NCBI GenBank assembly: GCA_029261455.1
Contig: JAJDBH010000058.1
Coordinates: 1-45,194 of the forward strand
Direction: 5' to 3'
Source: Nitrospinaceae bacterium
GTDB lineage: Bacteria; Nitrospinota; Nitrospinia; Nitrospinales; VA-1
Length of the DNA stretch: 45,194 bases
The notes under the pieces: model-generated
The model's input: only the letters and a program-made list of their open reading frames with translations
The model's database searches: none
What the model was told of the DNA's origin: nothing
Position numbers and translations under genes: made by a program
Shown: positions 26,852 through 37,113 of the stretch, one piece after another
Layout: each line of letters begins with the position of its first letter
How positions within the stretch are numbered: the stretch's first letter is position 1

Positions 26852-27816
26852 TGGCATCAACAAGACTATTTACAGTTCTTTTTAAAAACGAAGTCACTCC
26901 GGGAGTGGACCCTGTTCCGACTCCTGCGGCGAATGGGATTCTTGTTAGTGATCTGGTGATCAACCCTGTAGGTGAATTGCATGAACGAATTTTGAACAAC
27001 GCTTCATTCTCACAGTTCGCGCATGTGATCGGGACCAAGTGGCATGAGGTTTCGTTCAGCGTTGAGCTGAAGGGAAGTGGCACGGCTAATGCCGGTGGCA
27101 TTGGAGATGTCCCTGAGATCGATTCTTTACTTCGCTCTACCGGGTTTGCGCGAACGCTCACTGCTGAATCGGGCGGTGGTGTGGGTGATGGGAAGGTCGA
27201 ATACGATCCTGCAAGCACGAATCTTGAAACCGGAACCCTTTATGGTTACAAGGACGGAAAACTGCACAAGATGCACTACTGCTTCGTGAACAGCTTCCAG
27301 TTCACCGCCGAGGCAGGGAAACCGGGCAAGATCGATATGTCGCTGATAGGCACCTATAACCGCCCCACCGACATTGCTACTCCCGTAGGCATCGTTTTTA
27401 ACAACACCAGACCGCCGTTGTTTAAAAACGCCAATCTTTCCATCGATGGCTGGGCCCCGGAGTTTGAAAAGCTATCCATTGAGGCCGGACTCAACATCGC
27501 CAAAAGGCTGGACGCGAACCATGCGCAAGCACTCAAGGGTTTTGAATTAACCGGGCGAGTTATCAATGGCAGTGTGGACCCAGTTCAAGTCGCAGAATCC
27601 GCGCACCCCTTCCACCAAAATTGGGAGGAGGCTAAGGAGATGGCGTTCACGGGTGACATTGGTGAGACGGCTGGCAACATCATCCAGATTACCGGACCTG
27701 CTGTGCAGTACAAATCTCTCACTGATGGTAACCGGGAAGAGCTTGCGACCTACGATATACCTTTAACTTTCGCAAGGCAGAACGGCGACGATGAAATCAA
27801 GTTCATATTTAAATAG
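26851..27816 (+). CDS. Phage tail tube-like protein
   Basis: MASTRLFTVLFKNEVTPGVDPVPTPAANGILVSDLVINPVG..., major tail protein pattern, upstream of tape measure. Confidence 0.8.
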   Translation: MASTRLFTVLFKNEVTPGVDPVPTPAANGILVSDLVINPVGELHERILNNASFSQFAHVIGTKWHEVSFSVELKGSGTANAGGIGDVPEIDSLLRSTGFARTLTAESGGGVGDGKVEYDPASTNLETGTLYGYKDGKLHKMHYCFVNSFQFTAEAGKPGKIDMSLIGTYNRPTDIATPVGIVFNNTRPPLFKNANLSIDGWAPEFEKLSIEAGLNIAKRLDANHAQALKGFELTGRVINGSVDPVQVAESAHPFHQNWEEAKEMAFTGDIGETAGNIIQITGPAVQYKSLTDGNREELATYDIPLTFARQNGDDEIKFIFK

Positions 27817-27845
27817 TGGCGAGCCGCCACTGGCAATTTAAAAAA

Positions 27846-27892
27846 TTACAAACATATCCCCCTAGCCCTCTTCGTGGAAGGGGGGATTATTG
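27846..27892. repeat. REP-like palindromic repeat
   Basis: ATATCCCCCTAGCCCTCTTCGTGGAAGGGGGGATTATT. Confidence 0.75.
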
Positions 27893-27906
27893 AAAGGGAA
27901 AAGTTT

Positions 27907-28335
27907 ATGAATAAGTTTTTTGCAATTGACCCAAACAAGCAGTACCGGGTTTATCCGAAAGAAGTGATGGCTGCGATTGATAAGGGTGAGCTAGAAAAGG
28001 ATGATGCTCCTTATTTCATCATTCAGCCGATGACGGCAAGTAGAGCAGCGAAAGTCGAGGACAACCTTTCGGAGACAAAACTAAGTTCCCAAGGACAGGA
28101 CAACACCATGCTTCTCAAGTCCGGAACTTCGGTTTTGGATACCCTGAATAGCGGCTTGAAGGGATGGGGAAATTTTTATGTTTCTCCTGGTCAGGAGGCT
28201 GTGTTTCGCGAGAACAACGGGACCCCAAAGCCGGAATGCATTGATGCTATTCCTTCGCCTTGGCGGCGCGAGATTGCTAATGCGATTCAGGAAGGCAAGG
28301 GCATGACGGAGCACGAGGTAAAAAACTCCGATTAG
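27907..28335 (+). CDS. Hypothetical tail-region protein (tail-chaperone position)
   Basis: Position between tail tube and tape measure; internal ATG at 27907 preferred over tracked start 27874, which reads through a REP-like repeat. Confidence 0.6.
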   Translation: MNKFFAIDPNKQYRVYPKEVMAAIDKGELEKDDAPYFIIQPMTASRAAKVEDNLSETKLSSQGQDNTMLLKSGTSVLDTLNSGLKGWGNFYVSPGQEAVFRENNGTPKPECIDAIPSPWRREIANAIQEGKGMTEHEVKNSD

Positions 28336-28343
28336 CGGTACAG

Positions 28344-28652
28344 GTGCAATTAGACGGTATCGCTTGCATTTCTTGTTTGCATAAGGACTGCGATGGTTCA
28401 GGTGGATGGTCGATTTTTCAGGATGATGACACCGGCGAAGTGACACGCGGTTGTCCTTTACTGCTCGTCACAGAGCAGTCGGAAATGTTGTGTTCGCAGT
28501 GGCCGCATTATGACAAGGGGTATCTGCCGGTTGCTGGTGGAATTCTTGATCAGACTGCTATCTACGTTCAGGGGATGATGATCATTCAATCTGAGATCAA
28601 TAAGTATCAGGAAAAAGAAGCTGAAAAACATAGGAGGCGTGGTGGTAAATAA
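28344..28652 (+). CDS. Hypothetical tail-region protein
   Basis: ORF in operon context, Cys-rich N-terminus. Confidence 0.55.
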   Translation: MQLDGIACISCLHKDCDGSGGWSIFQDDDTGEVTRGCPLLLVTEQSEMLCSQWPHYDKGYLPVAGGILDQTAIYVQGMMIIQSEINKYQEKEAEKHRRRGGK

Positions 28653-28661
28653 AACTCAAAA

Positions 28662-28700
28662 CCAAATCCCCCCAACCCCCTTCACGGAAGGGGGAGCTTC
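28662..28700. repeat. REP-like palindromic repeat
   Basis: AAATCCCCCCAACCCCCTTCACGGAAGGGGGAGC; NQIPPTPFTEGGAS in frame of ORF 28639..28827. Confidence 0.8.
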
Positions 28701-28819
28701 TTCAGCTCCGTTTTCAGTTCATATTCACAGTAAGAAAAACATGCCTGTTAAAACCAGAAAAGCAATCTTAACAATGTACAGATTTGCTCTAAAACAATTA
28801 GAGAAGGAGGAACTACACC

Positions 28820-31800
28820 GTGGCTGAGAAAGCAGCAGAGCTGACGATTGTGATGCGACTGCGGAACCTGATGAAGGCGCAGTTGGCTAAGGCCGGGAAG
28901 CAGATCCAGCAGCAGATCTCGAATATCCAGAAATATCAGAACGAGATTCGCGCAACTTCCAAGGCCGCTGTGGCCGTTGCTCTTGTCGGTGCCACGTTGT
29001 TCACAGCATCCATCGTTCAGGCCGCTTCGTTTGAGAAACAGATGAGCGCGGTCTCGGCAATCACCAAGGCGAATGTCGAAGACCAGAAGCTATTACGCAA
29101 TGCCGCTATTGAGCAAGGTTCTAAATCCGTCTTCTCAGCTTCTCAGGCAGCGAAGGCGCAGGAGTTGTTGGGTCAGTCTGGTCAGAAGACCCGTGAGATC
29201 ATCGCGTCTTTGCCTAGCGTTCTGGAGCTTGCTGCGGCTGGACAAACGGATCTAGCATTTGCCGCAGAACTTTCCGCGTCAACTTTGAAACAGTTTAGCC
29301 TGGACGCTGAAGAATCGTCGCGTGTGTCGAATGTTCTAGCTGCTTCTTCTTCCACCTCCCTTGCAACACTTGAGAAACTTGGTTTTGCACTTCGTCAGGC
29401 TGGACCTGATGCCGCTGCGTTTGACCAGAGTCTCGAAGGTACGGTTGCAACGATCAGTTCATTTATTGATCTTGGTCTTCGTGGCGAACAGGCTGGTACT
29501 GTATTTCGTGCCGCTTTGGTGGGCCTTGCAAAGCCATCTTCAGAAGCGCAGGAGATTCTGGATCGTTTAGGAGTTCAGATTTTTGACACTTCTGGGAAGA
29601 TGTTGCCTTTTGTCGATGTTGTTGAGCAGTTGGAGAAGGCAAGCCTTTCCACAATCGATGCGGTCACAATTTTCGGTACCGAAGCAGGCGGTAAGATGGC
29701 AAAGCTTGTTAATAAGGGTGCTGATGCTCTTCGTGAAATGGAAAAGAACGTCACTGGCACCGATGAGGCTGCAAGGCAGGCCAAGGTGCGGACCGATAAT
29801 CTTGCCGGGTCGATCACCTTTTTAAAGTCTGCTATTGAAGGGGCAAGTATTTCTGTGGGGTCGGAATACATTCCCGCAATTCGTTTGGCTACAGATATCT
29901 TGACCGGGTTTGTGAGTGAGTTCAACTCTCTGGACCCTGCAATGAAATCGCTACTGGCTAACCTTGCGCTTGGGGCGACGGCTGTCCTTGGGTTCATGGG
30001 AGCGTTGGGTCTACTGGTGACGGCACTTGCCGTAACAAAAATAAGCCTGTTTGTTATTGGTGCTGGACTAGGAGCGATACTACTTCTTCTTGCCAAGGGG
30101 GCACTGGTTGTGGGTGTTTTCATCGCAGCATTCAAGCTCACTCAGATGTTGCTGGATCTCGATAACGCAAAACTTTCCGTGTTGGACTTCTTTGAAGTGT
30201 TTGAGGAGGGATGGGTTCGGCTGAAGCTGGTGACCAATACGGTGGTTGCATTTATGGTTTCCAGATTGAAATCAGTGTTCCAGACTTTACGGTCAACGGT
30301 TTTGAAACCGCTCGATTTAATTTTTGAAGCGGCAAAAAAATTGAAAAAGTCCATCGACACGAATCCTTTTGATGCTATCGACCAGGGATTAAACGGGCTT
30401 GAAAGTCATACCTCGGAAGTCGTTACAAATATCCAGACAGAGTTGAGTCAGGTGAATGCGAAATATGAAGACATGCGTGATGCGGTTATTAATGCATCTG
30501 TAGCGCAGGAAGTTTTGAAAGATGCCACCGATAAAACTAACCAGGCAATCGCAACACAAGATAAAAAGATTGACGATGAAGTGGCCGTACTGGAAAAAGT
30601 TGCAGAAAAAGCCAAGGCCCTCGCTGCTGATATTGAAAATGCCTTTGAACTCACCGGCCTGGTGAGTACTGCTGACTCGGTGGCTGAGATGGACAAACTT
30701 ATCTCGGCCACTGGCCTGCTTTTGGAGTCGGGTGATCTGACGATTGAGCAGGAGAGAGATCTCATTTCAATATTCGGTGAGAAGGCCAATGCAATCACTG
30801 GTGTGACGAGCCGGATGGAAACCCTGACCAGCGCAGTAGGTCAGTATAGTTCTGCCCTTGATGGTTTGTTGGCTGTTCAGTTGAATGGATTGCAGGGTGA
30901 TCTGGAAAAAAATCTCGCCGGGATAATTGACCCGACCACGTTGAAGAAAAATGCCCAGGAAGCTGAAAAAATATTGTTCGCGTTTAGCAACAGCAAAGAA
31001 GGTAAGAACGGTGAAGAACTTCGTGAAATTGAGGATGGCAGTATTTTCAATAAAGACGCGCTGGAAGATTTTAGAAAGCGCAGGGATGCCGGTGAGGCCG
31101 TTTTTCTATCTGCTAAACAAGACAATGAAGGTTTGGTGGCAAGCGTTAGAAACGCGTCTGAAAGTTATGCGAATTTGAGTTTTGCCATCGGAACGACTGA
31201 GGGAAAAATCAATGATATTAATGCCGTGACCGCAACGCACCGAGAGCAGCTTGATGGTCTGTTCAGGGCACCGATAACATCTCTTGAAACGCTCATTGGA
31301 AAGTTGAAAGAAGAAGGGGCCTCCATTCAACAGATATCGAATGCGGAAAACCTGTTGAGAGACAAGCAGGCATCATTTCTCAAGTCGGTGATTGCTGCGG
31401 AAGAGACTAAATTTAACACGCTCAAAAGACTGCGTGATGAAAATTTAAAAGATCTTGAGGAGAATGCCAAAAAAATTCAGGGTATTGAAAAAAGCCGTGC
31501 CGACAATGCTGAAGCCATAAAACGCATCGATGAACTCCGCGCAAATGCTGGTGTGAGTGCTGAGGAGATCCGTCGTCGACAGGGATTGAATTTACAGGGT
31601 GATATTTTTAAAGCGCGAGGGCTCACTGGAGAGAACAAAGCGGACGCTCTTAGGCAGATTGCTGAAAAAGGAGAAGAACTCGCCAGGGCTTCGAGCGCAG
31701 GCGGTAATGAGTTTAACCGTTTTCTACAGATAGCAAAAACTGCCCGAGTTGAGTTGGACGGTGTTCAGAAATTATTGGGTGATCTTGCAAGGAATAATGG

Positions 31801-32413
31801 AATAGAAGCCGATGCAGAACGGTCAAAAAATGCGGTTGCCATCATGGAGGAATCGATAGACGGTTTTCAAAGTAAGCTGCGAGTTCTTGAGACTGAAATT
31901 GCCAGCTCAAATCTAATGCTGTCAGTGGATATTCTGGATAACGCTACGGGACCGGGAACGGAACTTCGCAATGAGTTGCAGGACTTGTTTAAACAACCGC
32001 TCATTCAGGAAGTCATCGTTAAGCAGACCGCACAGATTGCTAGTGGCGGGTTTGGTAAGAGAGATACTTTTTTTGATGATGGTGTGGAATTCCAGGCTTC
32101 GAGTTCTGATACGACAGGTTTTGGTAGTGGCGTGGTTTCTGCGCCTCCCAAGGTCACTCCCAAGGTGCCTGAGAGTTTTGCCAAGGGTATTAAATTCATA
32201 CCGAAGGATACGCTGGTGAAGGTTCATAAGGGAGAATCGATTTTAACCCGTAGTGAATCCGACCAGGTTCGTAGTGGCGGGAGGGGTGGCCGTAATGTGA
32301 CTTTTACTGGCAACATTATCGTGCAGACTGCACCCGGTCAGGATGTGACTGAGGAAACGGCTCGCATCCTGCGAGATAAGATCAATAAACTCGATGATAT
32401 GGATAAGGGGTGA
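28820..32413 (+). CDS. Tail tape measure protein
   Basis: 1197 aa; FEKQMSAVSAITKANVEDQKLLRNAAIEQGSKSVFSASQAAKAQELLGQSG... TP901-type core; hydrophobic middle. Confidence 0.95.
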   Translation: MAEKAAELTIVMRLRNLMKAQLAKAGKQIQQQISNIQKYQNEIRATSKAAVAVALVGATLFTASIVQAASFEKQMSAVSAITKANVEDQKLLRNAAIEQGSKSVFSASQAAKAQELLGQSGQKTREIIASLPSVLELAAAGQTDLAFAAELSASTLKQFSLDAEESSRVSNVLAASSSTSLATLEKLGFALRQAGPDAAAFDQSLEGTVATISSFIDLGLRGEQAGTVFRAALVGLAKPSSEAQEILDRLGVQIFDTSGKMLPFVDVVEQLEKASLSTIDAVTIFGTEAGGKMAKLVNKGADALREMEKNVTGTDEAARQAKVRTDNLAGSITFLKSAIEGASISVGSEYIPAIRLATDILTGFVSEFNSLDPAMKSLLANLALGATAVLGFMGALGLLVTALAVTKISLFVIGAGLGAILLLLAKGALVVGVFIAAFKLTQMLLDLDNAKLSVLDFFEVFEEGWVRLKLVTNTVVAFMVSRLKSVFQTLRSTVLKPLDLIFEAAKKLKKSIDTNPFDAIDQGLNGLESHTSEVVTNIQTELSQVNAKYEDMRDAVINASVAQEVLKDATDKTNQAIATQDKKIDDEVAVLEKVAEKAKALAADIENAFELTGLVSTADSVAEMDKLISATGLLLESGDLTIEQERDLISIFGEKANAITGVTSRMETLTSAVGQYSSALDGLLAVQLNGLQGDLEKNLAGIIDPTTLKKNAQEAEKILFAFSNSKEGKNGEELREIEDGSIFNKDALEDFRKRRDAGEAVFLSAKQDNEGLVASVRNASESYANLSFAIGTTEGKINDINAVTATHREQLDGLFRAPITSLETLIGKLKEEGASIQQISNAENLLRDKQASFLKSVIAAEETKFNTLKRLRDENLKDLEENAKKIQGIEKSRADNAEAIKRIDELRANAGVSAEEIRRRQGLNLQGDIFKARGLTGENKADALRQIAEKGEELARASSAGGNEFNRFLQIAKTARVELDGVQKLLGDLARNNGIEADAERSKNAVAIMEESIDGFQSKLRVLETEIASSNLMLSVDILDNATGPGTELRNELQDLFKQPLIQEVIVKQTAQIASGGFGKRDTFFDDGVEFQASSSDTTGFGSGVVSAPPKVTPKVPESFAKGIKFIPKDTLVKVHKGESILTRSESDQVRSGGRGGRNVTFTGNIIVQTAPGQDVTEETARILRDKINKLDDMDKG

Positions 32414-32416
32414 CCG

Positions 32417-32800
32417 ATGGCTTTTGGATTTTATTTGCCGACACAGGCCGCAGTTGTTGACCAGTGGGTGCCGGAGCATGGGCCGGACTTCCCGCTTGGA
32501 AAACCTTTAGACTTTCCTGAGCAGCTTTCAGCCTCCACAGCAGGCGGCACTCTTTATATTCAAGAGAAAGGTAACGCGCTTGAAACATTCAGTCTTAATT
32601 TTACTTTGATGAGTGAGGTTGACCGGGATGCTCTTGAGGTATTTTTCAAGGACAAAGCCAGGAAGATGGTGAACAGCTTTGAGTATGAAGATGGCAAAGG
32701 GGTGCTGCACAAGGTGAGATGGATGAATGGTTTTGATTTCCCCAAGTCATCCGCGCAATTGTATGGCGGGTCAATTGAGCTGAGAAAGGTCTCGAAATGA
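32417..32800 (+). CDS. Minor tail protein
   Basis: Position after tape measure, ATG overlap chain with downstream genes. Confidence 0.65.
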   Translation: MAFGFYLPTQAAVVDQWVPEHGPDFPLGKPLDFPEQLSASTAGGTLYIQEKGNALETFSLNFTLMSEVDRDALEVFFKDKARKMVNSFEYEDGKGVLHKVRWMNGFDFPKSSAQLYGGSIELRKVSK

Positions 32801-33063
32801 AAAATGCCTTTTTTAATAAGTTTAAGAAGAGCCTGAAAGAATTGGATGACGCTGAATTGGGGCGTGAGCTTAAAGGGATGATGACGAATGTTAGAGATCC
32901 GGGAGGAAATATCACTGCTCATATGTGCCTTGCTTCCAAGATGCTGGTTTTCTGCACACATCAATCCGGATCGATTCGGCTTGAGCAGGTCGTGGAAAAC
33001 CTGACTGTCCAGGGTAAGAATGTTGGTAATTTTAAAGTCACAGTGGAAAGGATAGAAAAATGA
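32797..33063 (+). CDS. Hypothetical tail protein
   Basis: ATGA-coupled ORF. Confidence 0.6.
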   Translation: MKNAFFNKFKKSLKELDDAELGRELKGMMTNVRDPGGNITAHMCLASKMLVFCTHQSGSIRLEQVVENLTVQGKNVGNFKVTVERIEK

Positions 33064-33377
33064 TCGACTGGAAAAACTGCAAGTCAAAAGATTTTTCGGT
33101 GTCGTTCATCGTGGAAGAGATAGTTCCTGTGGGTACTAGTCAGGTGTTCCCGGTGAACGTTTATCACACTAAGACAGATGAGTTTGCGTTCATGAAAACG
33201 GTTCCTATTAATGCTGAGTTTTATAATGATTTGCGTGAGAAGAAAGATTGGAGACCCATCCTTTTAACGATCCTCAAGGCCCGTGTTGAGGACGATATTG
33301 TCGAGCGCATCAATACCGTTAAGCTTGATATTGATGACAAGCTTAGTCTTTTTAGTCAAAACAAGGAATCTTTGTGA
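33060..33377 (+). CDS. Hypothetical tail protein
   Basis: ATGA-coupled ORF. Confidence 0.6.
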   Translation: MIDWKNCKSKDFSVSFIVEEIVPVGTSQVFPVNVYHTKTDEFAFMKTVPINAEFYNDLREKKDWRPILLTILKARVEDDIVERINTVKLDIDDKLSLFSQNKESL

Positions 33378-36300
33378 GAACTGACTTTACAGGTTCATTT
33401 ATTGCCGAGAAGGATAAGACGGCACATGAGCCGGTTACTCTTTTGCAATTGGATTGGCCTGCGCTGAATGGTCTTCCTGCGTTGACGTTACGGCTCACGG
33501 ATCGTGAGGGTGTGGTGATCGGTGGTGTTCCCTGGTACCCGTTGATTGAGGACGCTGGCGACATTCGCCGTCTGGTCGATGCGGCCCGGTTAACGGTCAC
33601 TCCCTCGACTAATGTTCGTATTGGGCTGGTGAATTTAAAAACGGATCTGTTCACTCCTTCAGCGATGTTGTCGCGGTTGTTCCGGACGCGACCGCCTGAG
33701 AATGTGGTGGCAACGATTCGGCAGTGGTTTGGATCTGCGAATCTTGATGAAACTGATATTGCCGACCTGTTTGTCGGTGCGGGTGAAGACCCTATCAAGT
33801 CTAACGAAGTGTCGTGCAGTTTGAACCTGGTCAACATTTCCACACGTCATGGCCGCACTATGATCGGCAACGTGATCAACCTCGAAAATTATCCACTGGC
33901 TCCTGATGGTTCAGTGGGCAAGATGATGCCGCTTGTTTTTGGTGTGGTGGAAGACGCGCCTTCTATATCGGTGCGAAATACTGCTGAAACGAAATTAAGG
34001 TCTGTGGTTTTACCGGGCACAAATATTCTAGACGTGGCAAGCACTGAAGAGTTTTCTGCTTCAGGGACTGTGGTCATCAATGATAATGAAATCCTTTACA
34101 CAGCCAAAAACTCCACTCAGTTTTTGAATTGCACAGGCATCAATGAATTCCATTATGCCGATGATATTGTGTTGGAGAAAAATACCGATCATCGTTATTT
34201 GTTGTCAGACCCTGCATACCCGATCAAGTCGATCACGGGTATTAAAGTCGCAGGGCATCTTGTTGATATCGGGCTTTACACCATCGACCTGGTCACAGGT
34301 GAGGTGGTGTTCAGTTCTAAGCCTGTCGGCTCCAATAATGTCGATACCAAATTTTTGCAGGCGCAGTTCACGGCTGTAGGAGCTGGCAATAATGCTGTGG
34401 ACCCATTAAATGCGGCGGTCCCTGCGGCTCAGACGACTTATGCCAAGATCAATCCTGTGAACAACAACTTGTCTCTGAAGCATGCACCTGCGCTGGCGAA
34501 TGTGGGAGTGATCGGTAAAGTGTTTTTGCGCGTTGAACATTTTGTCGAGGGCAAGACGCCCAACGATCACTTGGAGGCTCATGTCACGGGTATTGGCAAG
34601 TTAGGTGATTTGTCATCACCGGCCACCGATGACCAGGTGGTAACGGTTGGGTCGACCAACATTGTGCATAGTCATCTGGATACTTTTGGTTTCCCGATCA
34701 GTGATCCTCAACATTTTCATGCTGAAGCCCAGCCACCAAAGATCACTCAAAATGCTTTAAGTGGTGTAGGTGGGTTGACGATTGGGCTGAGCAATGGTCA
34801 ACAACATATTATTACTTTTCCCGATCCCGGTCCGGGCACTTGGGCTAGTGGCGAGTATGGCTTTGGCTATGAATGGTTGGGGACTATCAGTGGCCCAAGC
34901 ACTGTGGATGTTAATGCTAATAATAATGGCGGGAGCCCTTCTGGAAGTTATCGGATTTGGAGAAGGCAAGGAACGACGGAGACTTATTCAACAGGTGGAA
35001 ATATAAATACTGATACGAACTCAATTCGCATTACGCATGGTGCTACATTTATAACCTTTAAAATAAGTTCTGCCACGCGTGTCATAACAATGACCACTGC
35101 TCTGGATACTTCTACTAAACCTACGAGCACGACAACTTCTAAAAGTGGTGCATTGACTCAGCATTCTTCAAACCCTGCATTGAGTGCCACAACAGACAGC
35201 GCGACTCGCAGCGTGGTGAATTTTTTTGATGTCACCAGTCATGTGAATGGTGACTGGAGCTGGTTCACCGGCAGGGAGGCGCAGGTTAAGGTTGTCGGTG
35301 CTTTAGATGGACGCACGGCTTTTGTGGTTCATGTTGCATGGGAAATTGAGTATGCCCGGAGGCGGATAGAGTTCAGCGATGCGGTGACGGCCACCGTCGA
35401 AGGTTTGGTCGACGATGATGCGGGTTCAGTGACAGGAACCCCAGATCTACTGATTGAAAAACCACCTCATTTATATAGATGGTCGATCTTGAAACCTCTC
35501 GCTCTCGATGCCAGTGTGATGGATTCAGGTACTATCGATGCAGCCGGTGTTTTAATGGATGCGGCGATTGCTGGTGGTTATAAATTTGGCGGCATCATTC
35601 AGGAGAAAATTGAGGCGCGTGAGTTATGGCAGAAATGGGGCAAGGAGTGCCGTTCTTATTTTTATTGGGAACTTGGAAAAGCTAAAGCTTTGTATCGCCC
35701 TCTGAATCTCGCAACTCCTGAGAGTCCTGTTCAGAAGGTTATTGCTGACTCGATGATTCCTTACGATCAATCGAGCGGTGTCTCAATATTTGAAACATCG
35801 CGCACCCGCATGGATAGCCTGGTCAACCATATTGATATGCAATACCAGCGAGACTGGTCGAAGGTTGATTATCTCTCTAACCTGAAAAAGGTTGAGACAA
35901 GTTCGGTTGCTGAATTTGGCAAGCGCGAAAAACCGGATGATTTTAAGTTCAACTGGATACGCATTACTGCGATGGCCGATCACATTGCTGAATTTTATAT
36001 CAGAGAGCATTCAAAGCCGACTGACATTTATGAGTTTGATTTGTTCCTCGACAATATGGAGGTCCAGCGTGGAGATATTTTGTGGGTGAATGCGCCTACA
36101 CACGATCTCGATAACGTGAAGGTGATGGTTTTAAGTGCGGGTCGAGTACTCGGATCTGGAAAAGCGCGGCGCATGGATACAGTCAAGGTTGTGGGTCGAC
36201 TGATTCCCGGCACGATAGCGGGTCTGGGCTTTGGGTTTCAAAAGTTCGGGTCGACTGGATTGGGTGGACGTTATTTGAATATCGGTTTTGGTCAGCAGTC

Positions 36301-36397
36301 TTTTGGGTCCACTGAATTTGGCGGCAGATATATTGGCGCCGGATTTGGGCATCAGGTATTTGGGTCTGATGGTTTTGGTGGTGTTGAAAAAAATTAA
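33374..36397 (+). CDS. Large tail-tip/baseplate-like protein with C-terminal Gly-rich repeats
   Basis: 1007-aa ORF at end of tail operon; C-terminus GFGFQKFGSTGLGGRYLNIGFGQQSFGSTEFGGRYIGAGFGHQVFGSDGFGG. Confidence 0.8.
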   Translation: MRTDFTGSFIAEKDKTAHEPVTLLQLDWPALNGLPALTLRLTDREGVVIGGVPWYPLIEDAGDIRRLVDAARLTVTPSTNVRIGLVNLKTDLFTPSAMLSRLFRTRPPENVVATIRQWFGSANLDETDIADLFVGAGEDPIKSNEVSCSLNLVNISTRHGRTMIGNVINLENYPLAPDGSVGKMMPLVFGVVEDAPSISVRNTAETKLRSVVLPGTNILDVASTEEFSASGTVVINDNEILYTAKNSTQFLNCTGINEFHYADDIVLEKNTDHRYLLSDPAYPIKSITGIKVAGHLVDIGLYTIDLVTGEVVFSSKPVGSNNVDTKFLQAQFTAVGAGNNAVDPLNAAVPAAQTTYAKINPVNNNLSLKHAPALANVGVIGKVFLRVEHFVEGKTPNDHLEAHVTGIGKLGDLSSPATDDQVVTVGSTNIVHSHLDTFGFPISDPQHFHAEAQPPKITQNALSGVGGLTIGLSNGQQHIITFPDPGPGTWASGEYGFGYEWLGTISGPSTVDVNANNNGGSPSGSYRIWRRQGTTETYSTGGNINTDTNSIRITHGATFITFKISSATRVITMTTALDTSTKPTSTTTSKSGALTQHSSNPALSATTDSATRSVVNFFDVTSHVNGDWSWFTGREAQVKVVGALDGRTAFVVHVAWEIEYARRRIEFSDAVTATVEGLVDDDAGSVTGTPDLLIEKPPHLYRWSILKPLALDASVMDSGTIDAAGVLMDAAIAGGYKFGGIIQEKIEARELWQKWGKECRSYFYWELGKAKALYRPLNLATPESPVQKVIADSMIPYDQSSGVSIFETSRTRMDSLVNHIDMQYQRDWSKVDYLSNLKKVETSSVAEFGKREKPDDFKFNWIRITAMADHIAEFYIREHSKPTDIYEFDLFLDNMEVQRGDILWVNAPTHDLDNVKVMVLSAGRVLGSGKARRMDTVKVVGRLIPGTIAGLGFGFQKFGSTGLGGRYLNIGFGQQSFGSTEFGGRYIGAGFGHQVFGSDGFGGVEKN

Positions 36398-36412
36398 GAG
36401 AGGAAATTTATT

Positions 36413-36877
36413 ATGGGAAATACATTCACAACAAATTTAAACCTCGCCAAGCCTGGTGCTGGTGATGTGAATTGGGAAGAGGAATATCACGACATGGCCG
36501 AAGCGGTCGACGACATTGGCAACCTTCTGGCGGTCAATATTCCGGTGGTCGGAAATGCTGTGGATGAACAGGTTGTCTTTGATGGGTTCTTTCCGCAGGA
36601 AGACATAACTGTGATTGCGATCGGAATCTTTGCGAAGACAGCTCCGACCGATGCGGATCTGACGATCGATGTTCTGAAGGACGGTGCTGAGTTGGGAGAC
36701 CTGGCCACTTTGACAGCCGCGGCTAATTTTGAAAAGACTGTGCTTGCCGCACCGCAGGATATTTTAATAGCAGAGCGACTTGGTTTGAAAATCAAGCAGG
36801 TCGGGTCGACCATTGCCGGTGCTGATTTAATTGTGACGATTCACTATAAGAAAAAACCAATTCCTGCCCCTGCATAA
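36413..36877 (+). CDS. Hypothetical tail-associated protein
   Basis: Last ORF of the late operon. Confidence 0.65.
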   Translation: MGNTFTTNLNLAKPGAGDVNWEEEYHDMAEAVDDIGNLLAVNIPVVGNAVDEQVVFDGFFPQEDITVIAIGIFAKTAPTDADLTIDVLKDGAELGDLATLTAAANFEKTVLAAPQDILIAERLGLKIKQVGSTIAGADLIVTIHYKKKPIPAPA

Positions 36878-36879
36878 AA

Positions 36880-37060
36880 CTAGGAGCAGGTCGGGAGGCG
36901 GCAACCCCCCGAACCGACGTGTGGAACCACGCCACGAGATAACTCGCTACTCCAGCGAAACGAGAGAGTTTATCAGTGGAGTTGGAAAAAGTCTATACTG
37001 TGGTAACAACAAGCGACCCTCTGCTAGAATGAAAACAGAGATCCTCATAAGGGATTTTTA
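36880..37060 (+). ncRNA. Candidate structured RNA/3'-UTR region
   Basis: No ORF; several hairpins: GGTCGGG-AGG..CC-CCCGAACC (36889-36915), CGAGATAACTCG, ACTCCA...TGGAGT (36948-36982), ATCC-TCATAAG-GGAT plus T-run near 37041-37059. Confidence 0.35.
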
Positions 37061-37087
37061 AATGAATGAGTTTAGAGTATTAGGTGA

Positions 37088-37113
37088 AGGGTCCGCCACC
37101 CAAAGCGGACATT
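37088..37113 (+). repeat. Cargo-bracketing element F (partial/short form)
   Basis: AGGGTCCGCCACCCAAAGCGGACATT; matches the CGACCCAAAGCGGACATT half. Confidence 0.7.

Noticed and set aside
28639-28827. 62-aa ORF before the tape measure gene
   Set aside because: Mostly made of the REP-like repeat plus a short tail; coding status cannot be supported from sequence alone.
29575-30141. 188-aa Ser/Ala-rich antisense ORF in the tape measure gene
   Set aside because: Antisense shadow ORF of a long coding region.
33374-36397. Diversity-generating retroelement acting on the tail protein
   Set aside because: No reverse transcriptase ORF and no adenine-biased template repeat seen. The host-side fragment matches the wrong region and differs at many non-A positions.
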